Below, piece after piece: positions 59,130-64,000 of a DNA stretch of 64,000 bases. Origin of the DNA: Bacteroidota bacterium (GTDB lineage: Bacteria > Bacteroidota > Bacteroidia > Cytophagales > Cyclobacteriaceae); the NCBI GenBank assembly GCA_016178785.1, contig JACOSO010000062.1, positions 1 to 64,000 on the forward strand, written 5' to 3'. Under the pieces are notes generated by a model. It made no database searches. It was not told the origin of the DNA and saw only the letters and a program-made list of their open reading frames with translations. Made by a program: the position numbers and the translations under genes. Each line of letters starts with the position of its first letter. Within the stretch, counting starts at the first letter, position 1.

Positions 59130-62100
59130 ATGAAAAGCGGGACACCTCGGTTTGTTATCGTTACCAATTTCTTTATCCTTCTTAGTTTAGCATCATATGC
59201 GCAGCCGGCCAACGATAATTTTGCCGGTGCCACGGATATAACTTCACTAATTAACACGTGCTCATCAAATGCAGCCTATACCACGATCGCAGCAACTGCC
59301 GATCAAAGCAAAGGCTCCTGCTGGAGTAATGGCCCTAATTATAATGTCTGGTTTAAGTTTACTGCTACTGCTACAAGCTACATCAAAGTGCAGTTAAATG
59401 TGGGTGGAGCCTTGGGAACCTTGCAAAATCCCTTCGTTGCACTCTGGGATGCCTCACTTGTGCAACTCAATTGCCAGAATTATCAGGGAGCCTCCGTCAG
59501 TATCGAAACTGATTACTACGGTCTAACTGCAGGCCAGACGTATTATATTTCCGTGGACAACTATGTCGGTGCAGGCTATCGAGGAACCTTCTCTTTGTGT
59601 TTGAGTGATGTTGCAGACTATAATTATTTTGAAGGAGCTAGAGATGTCAACAGCCTTATTAATGGGTGTTCATCCAATGCTGCTTACACAACGTTGAATG
59701 CAACTGCAGACCGCTCAGCAGGCTCTTGCTGGAGTAACGGTCCCAACTACAACCGCTGGTTCAAGTTCACAGCCACTGCAACACAATACATCAAGGTACA
59801 GGTGAATGTGGGCGGAGCCTCAGGAACCTTGCAAAACCCTTTCGTAGCACTTTGGGATGCATCCCTCACTCAGCTCAACTGCCAGAACTATCAGGGAGCT
59901 TCGGTCAGTATTGAGACAGATTATTACGGACTGACAGCAGGCCAGACGTATTATATCTCCGTAGACAACTATGTGGGCACTGGCTATCGTGGCACGTTCT
60001 CTCTCTGCCTGAGCGATGTACCCGACTACAATTATTATGAAGGAGCCAAGGATGTCACAAGTTTAATCAACACTTGCTCTGCCAACGCGGCCTATACTAC
60101 GGTCAATGCAACGGCCGATCGAAGCAAGGGATCTTGTTGGAGCAATGGCCCCAACTACAACCGATGGTTCAAGTTCACTGCAACAGCTACACAATACATC
60201 AAGGTGCAAGTGAATGTAGGTGGTGTTGCGGGGACCTTGCAAAACCCTTTCATAGCACTATGGGATGCTTCGCTTACTCAGCTCAATTGTCAGAACTACC
60301 AGGGAGCATCAGTAAGTATTGAAACCGATTACTTTGGACTCACGGCAGGACAAACTTATTACATCTCCGTTGACAATTATGTGGGCACCGGCTACCGAGG
60401 CACCTTTTCTCTCTGCCTGAGCGATGTGCCAGACTATAATTATTATGAAGGAGCAAAGGATGTCACGGGCCTTATTAATGGATGTTCGTCCAATGCTGCT
60501 TACACCACATTAAATGCAACTGCCGATCGAAGTAAAGGTTCTTGCTGGAGCAATGGACCAAACTATAACCGGTGGTTCAAGTTCACAGCCACTGCGACAT
60601 CTTACATCAAGGTGCAAGTGAATGTGGGCGGAGCTTCAGGAACCTTGCAAAACCCTTTCGTAGCACTTTGGGATGCTTCCCTCACTCAGCTCAACTGCCA
60701 GAACTATCAGGGAGCTTCGGTCAGTATTGAGACAGATTACTATGGCCTCACTGCTGGTCAAACTTATTACATCTCCGTAGACAATTATGTGGGCACCGGC
60801 TATCGGGGCACCTTTTCTCTCTGCCTGAGCGATGTCCCTGATTATAACTTTTATGAAGGAGCCAAAGATATCTCAAGCATGATCAACACTTGCTCAGCCA
60901 ATGCTGCTTACACTACTCTTAATGCCACGGCCGACCGATCTGCAGGCTCTTGTTGGAGCAACGGGCCTAACTACAACCGCTGGTTTAAGTTCACGGCAAC
61001 GGTTACTAAGTATATCAAAGTACAAGTGAATGTAGGTGGTGCTTCGGGAACTTTACAAAATCCGTTCCTGACACTTTGGGATGCCTCTCTTGCTCAACTC
61101 AACTGTCAGAACTACCAGGGGGCTTCCGTGAGTATCGAGACCGACTACTATGGTCTCACCGCTGGTCAAACTTATTACATCTCCGTTGACAATTATGTGG
61201 GCACCGGCTACCGAGGCACCTTTTCTCTCTGCCTGAGCGATGTGCCCGACTACAATTATTATGAAGGGGCTAAAGATGTTACAAGTCTTATTAATGGATG
61301 TTCAGCTAATGCGGCTTACACCACGCTTAATGCCACGGCCGACCGCTCTGCGGGCTCTTGTTGGAGCAACGGTCCCAACTACAACCGTTGGTTCAAGTTC
61401 ACGGCAACAGCTACCAGCTACATCAAAGTACAAGTGAATGTTGGAGGGAGTAACGGTACTTTGCAAAACCCGTTCGTAGCACTTTGGGATGCCTCTCTTG
61501 CTCAACTCAACTGCCAGAATTATCAGGGGGCTTCTGTGAGTATCGAGACCGACTACTATGGCCTCACCGCTGGGCAAACTTACTACATCTCCGTTGACAA
61601 CTATGTGGGCACCGGCTACCGAGGCACCTTTTCTCTCTGCCTGAGCGATGTGCCTGACTACAATTATTATGAAGGGGCAACAGCTCTTACAGATCTCAAC
61701 AATTGGTGCTCAGCCAATGCAGCATACACGACATTAAATGCAACGGCCGATAAAAATAAAGGCTCTTGTTGGAGTAATGGGCCCAACTACAATCGCTGGT
61801 TCAAATTCACGGCATTAAATATTAGCACCACTATTCAGGTAAAAGTTGGAGGCGTTGAAGGAACAATGCAAAATCCGTTTGTTGCCTTGTGGGCTTCAAA
61901 TGGAACGACACAATTGGCCTGTACAAATTATGTCGGGGCATCAGTGGATATTTCCCTAACCTATAATTCTTTAACCATTGGCAACACCTATTTTATTTCC
62001 GTTGACAATTATGTTGGCACCGGTTATCGAGGTACGTTTACTTTGTGCGTAACAAATGTCAGTTCCAATGTATTTTATTCAAGAGCCGATGGCGATTGGA

Positions 62101-64000
62101 ACACACCCAGTACATGGTCAAATGTAACTTACGGAGGAGCGTCTGCTGCTACCGCGCCCGGAGCGGGCGATGTGACAAACATTCGCGACAATGTAATTAC
62201 AGTAACCTCAGCTGGCCAATGTGCGCAAGTGAATACTTCAACCAGTGCGGCAAATACTTCTCTAACGATTGACAATGCAACACTCACAGTAAATGGAAAA
62301 TTTGTAAATACCAACGCAACAAATAATTCTAACATTATTACTGTGCAAAATAATGGAATTCTTTCCGTAGCGAATGATTTTTCAGTTACCCGAAGTGGGG
62401 GTAATAGTAATACTCAATTTAACGTAACATCTGGAACGGTAAGTGTCGGTCAGGATATGAACTGGATCAGTACAAGCGGTACAGTTTCAAACAATTCTAT
62501 GACCCTGGACAATTCATCCTTGTTATCAGTGAGCCGCGATGTTAATCTTAATTATTCCGGAGGAATGAAGATAAGTCTCAATTTCAATACTTCGGCAGGT
62601 CTAAGCATTGGTCGCGATCTCAATTTCACTTCTTCTTCCGCAGGACAAACAGAAGCCATCTTTAATAACTCATCCTCGCTGAGTATCAAAAGAAATATTG
62701 TTAGGGGTGCCACCCCTTATGGAATGCTGACCTTCAACAATTCCTCCGCTCTCACTTTTAACGGAACAGCCAATCAACAAACTATAGCTGCATCAGCCGG
62801 ATCAGGTGGGGATGCTATTACTTACAAGAATGTGACATTCAACAACACGAGCGGTTTTGCCATCGATTGCACTATGGGCGGTGTCGCCACTGTTAACGGA
62901 TCACTTACGATGACACAAGGTGTGGTGCAAACAACTGCATCCAATTACATTGCTTTGGTAAATGCATGTACCACAACGATTGGCAGCACTTCCAGTTATG
63001 TTGATGGCCCCATGACCTACGAAGCAGCAACCAGTACCGCCAATACAATTCGAAATTTTCCTATAGGCAATAATGGAGCTTACCGGCCTCTGGTGCTAAC
63101 TGTAACTCATACCAACTCCAATCCTATTATTTACACGGCACAACATTTCTATTCGTCAGCGGCAGCCTTAGGTTATACCCTTGCTCCATCTACAGACAGA
63201 GTTTCTGGCGTACGATACTGGCAGGTGACCAGTTCAGACCAATCAAATCTATCTTCTGCAAAAGTAACGCTGTACTACGGATATGGAACCACCGATGGCG
63301 TGTCTGATCTTCCTAATCTAACCGTAGTAAAAACCGTGGGGGCAGGAACCACCTGGGTTGATATTGGTCAAACCAGCGCAACTGCTGAGCCAGGGAATAT
63401 TGTATCAGGTTCGTTTAGTTCATTTTGTACATTCACTCTGGCTAATCTTTCGGGAGGAACAAACTCATTGCCGGTGGAATTGCTAAGTTTTGAAGGCAAA
63501 CCTACATCTGGGGGTAATGAATTAACTTGGGCGACAGCTTCTGAGATTAATAATGATTATTTTACCTTGATGAAATCTGTCGATCGAATGGAATTTTACA
63601 CTCTTGCAAAAGTTCAAGGTGCCGGCACAAAACATTCTCCCTCTTTTTACAAACTGATAGACGAATACCCCACGGAAGGTATTTCATATTATAAGCTATT
63701 GCAAACCGATTTAGATGGGAAGAACAAGTTCTTGCAGACAATTGCTTTAGACTACAAAAATCATTACTTCACCGTATTCCCAAACCCGGTTAAGGAAGAA
63801 GATATCAAATTTTATTCCTCGTCCTCGGTTGACCAAAGTGCAACTATCGAATTACTCAGCAACCTGGGCAAGGTTGTGTATGCAAATGAATGGAAAAACC
63901 TTCCTACAACTAATCAGGTAACAACTATTAGAAATTCTTCCGGCTTTCCAGCAGGCTTGTACTTCATTAGAGTATCAGGCAAAAAGGGTTCGTTTTTCTG
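59130..64000 (+). CDS. Giant T9SS-secreted protein with seven 136-residue tandem repeats, C-terminus cut by the edge
   Basis: The frame opens at ATG 59130 (signal FFILLSLASYAQ) and remains open to 64000, about 1,623 codons. Both ends lie in the same frame. Residues about 26-977 are seven tandem 136-residue modules, each with GSCWSNGPNYN, WFKFTATAT, GTLQNPFVALWDASL and TYYISVDNYVG, resembling bacterial pre-peptidase C-terminal-type beta sandwiches with conserved Cys. A G8/beta-helix region follows (from about residue 980, WNTPSTWSNVTYGG). The end has PVELLSFEGKPTSGGNEL and a type A sorting domain (FPNPVKEEDIKFYSS, FPAGLYFIRVSG). T9SS would export and anchor it. The last few residues are missing. 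Confidence 0.9.
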   Translation, partial: MKSGTPRFVIVTNFFILLSLASYAQPANDNFAGATDITSLINTCSSNAAYTTIAATADQSKGSCWSNGPNYNVWFKFTATATSYIKVQLNVGGALGTLQNPFVALWDASLVQLNCQNYQGASVSIETDYYGLTAGQTYYISVDNYVGAGYRGTFSLCLSDVADYNYFEGARDVNSLINGCSSNAAYTTLNATADRSAGSCWSNGPNYNRWFKFTATATQYIKVQVNVGGASGTLQNPFVALWDASLTQLNCQNYQGASVSIETDYYGLTAGQTYYISVDNYVGTGYRGTFSLCLSDVPDYNYYEGAKDVTSLINTCSANAAYTTVNATADRSKGSCWSNGPNYNRWFKFTATATQYIKVQVNVGGVAGTLQNPFIALWDASLTQLNCQNYQGASVSIETDYFGLTAGQTYYISVDNYVGTGYRGTFSLCLSDVPDYNYYEGAKDVTGLINGCSSNAAYTTLNATADRSKGSCWSNGPNYNRWFKFTATATSYIKVQVNVGGASGTLQNPFVALWDASLTQLNCQNYQGASVSIETDYYGLTAGQTYYISVDNYVGTGYRGTFSLCLSDVPDYNFYEGAKDISSMINTCSANAAYTTLNATADRSAGSCWSNGPNYNRWFKFTATVTKYIKVQVNVGGASGTLQNPFLTLWDASLAQLNCQNYQGASVSIETDYYGLTAGQTYYISVDNYVGTGYRGTFSLCLSDVPDYNYYEGAKDVTSLINGCSANAAYTTLNATADRSAGSCWSNGPNYNRWFKFTATATSYIKVQVNVGGSNGTLQNPFVALWDASLAQLNCQNYQGASVSIETDYYGLTAGQTYYISVDNYVGTGYRGTFSLCLSDVPDYNYYEGATALTDLNNWCSANAAYTTLNATADKNKGSCWSNGPNYNRWFKFTALNISTTIQVKVGGVEGTMQNPFVALWASNGTTQLACTNYVGASVDISLTYNSLTIGNTYFISVDNYVGTGYRGTFTLCVTNVSSNVFYSRADGDWNTPSTWSNVTYGGASAATAPGAGDVTNIRDNVITVTSAGQCAQVNTSTSAANTSLTIDNATLTVNGKFVNTNATNNSNIITVQNNGILSVANDFSVTRSGGNSNTQFNVTSGTVSVGQDMNWISTSGTVSNNSMTLDNSSLLSVSRDVNLNYSGGMKISLNFNTSAGLSIGRDLNFTSSSAGQTEAIFNNSSSLSIKRNIVRGATPYGMLTFNNSSALTFNGTANQQTIAASAGSGGDAITYKNVTFNNTSGFAIDCTMGGVATVNGSLTMTQGVVQTTASNYIALVNACTTTIGSTSSYVDGPMTYEAATSTANTIRNFPIGNNGAYRPLVLTVTHTNSNPIIYTAQHFYSSAAALGYTLAPSTDRVSGVRYWQVTSSDQSNLSSAKVTLYYGYGTTDGVSDLPNLTVVKTVGAGTTWVDIGQTSATAEPGNIVSGSFSSFCTFTLANLSGGTNSLPVELLSFEGKPTSGGNELTWATASEINNDYFTLMKSVDRMEFYTLAKVQGAGTKHSPSFYKLIDEYPTEGISYYKLLQTDLDGKNKFLQTIALDYKNHYFTVFPNPVKEEDIKFYSSSSVDQSATIELLSNLGKVVYANEWKNLPTTNQVTTIRNSSGFPAGLYFIRVSGKKGSFF
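59205..62060 (+). repeat. Seven tandem 408-bp repeats
   Basis: The word ggctc(t/c)tg recurs at 59313, 59721, 60129, 60537, 60945, 61353 and 61761, always exactly 408 bp apart. Units two to six are almost identical in long stretches. The first is slightly different and the last clearly diverged, the usual pattern of an array growing in the middle. Confidence 0.92.

Noticed and set aside
59205-62060. CRISPR array or satellite DNA
   Set aside because: The repeat unit is 408 bp, divisible by three, and codes in one frame throughout. There are no spacers.
1-64000. tRNA or rRNA genes
   Set aside because: No TPsiC-type motif with a matching acceptor stem and no rRNA-like stretch was found when reading the spacers.

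Overview
This window looks like a chromosomal segment of a Bacteroidota bacterium, most likely a Cytophagales-type lineage. The reasons are AT-leaning DNA, several upstream boxes of the TAnnTTTG type, almost no Shine-Dalgarno sequences, a TonB-dependent receptor of Bacteroidota type, PorT-like outer-membrane barrels, LytS/LytTR two-component genes, and a secreted repeat protein ending in a type IX secretion (T9SS) sorting domain. I saw no rRNA, tRNA or CRISPR array.

1-15.3 kb (minus strand): a giant repeat surface protein that runs off the left edge. Upstream of it, in what looks like one transcription unit, are a lipoprotein, a TPR plus outer-membrane-barrel protein, and a membrane-anchored STAND NTPase with a coiled coil and WD40 propeller. 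Behind these lie a nucleotide-transporter-like/HEAT/cyclic-nucleotide-binding fusion and dCMP deaminase. 15.4-30.8 kb: a frameshifted DUF2911 gene, a DedA protein, a long ExbB/ExbD/ExbD/TonB/PstS-like/TPR/ExbB/ExbD energy-transduction cluster, a LytS/LytTR pair, a TonB-dependent receptor with an extra C-terminal domain, and hflX.

30.9-43 kb (plus strand): a short exopolysaccharide cluster (glycosyltransferase, Wza-like, Wzc-like kinase, CpsB-like phosphatase, epimerase), then TPR, phosphosulfolactate synthase, aroE, uvrB and a Ycf48-like protein. 43.5-51.3 kb: small genes, including SWIB, a decayed PhnA gene, a 48-residue protein, a GAPDH homologue with altered catalytic residues, SOD, a MocR regulator and a cupin.

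51.4-57.8 kb is the most unusual part. The phenylacetyl-CoA epoxidase genes paaA and paaB/paaC are separated by about 4 kb that looks like two gene cassettes (a membrane protein and a complete Lgt). These are bounded by three palindromic, integron attC-like sites. A group II intron in the opposite orientation sits inside one of the sites. No integrase is visible. 57.9-64 kb: queA and a second giant secreted protein with seven 136-residue tandem repeats and a T9SS type A tail, cut by the right edge.

Three genes (DUF2911, PhnA, intron reverse transcriptase) carry single-base indels in or beside short homopolymers. These may be real decay or residual sequencing errors. All functional statements come from reading the sequence and recalling protein families; no database search was run.
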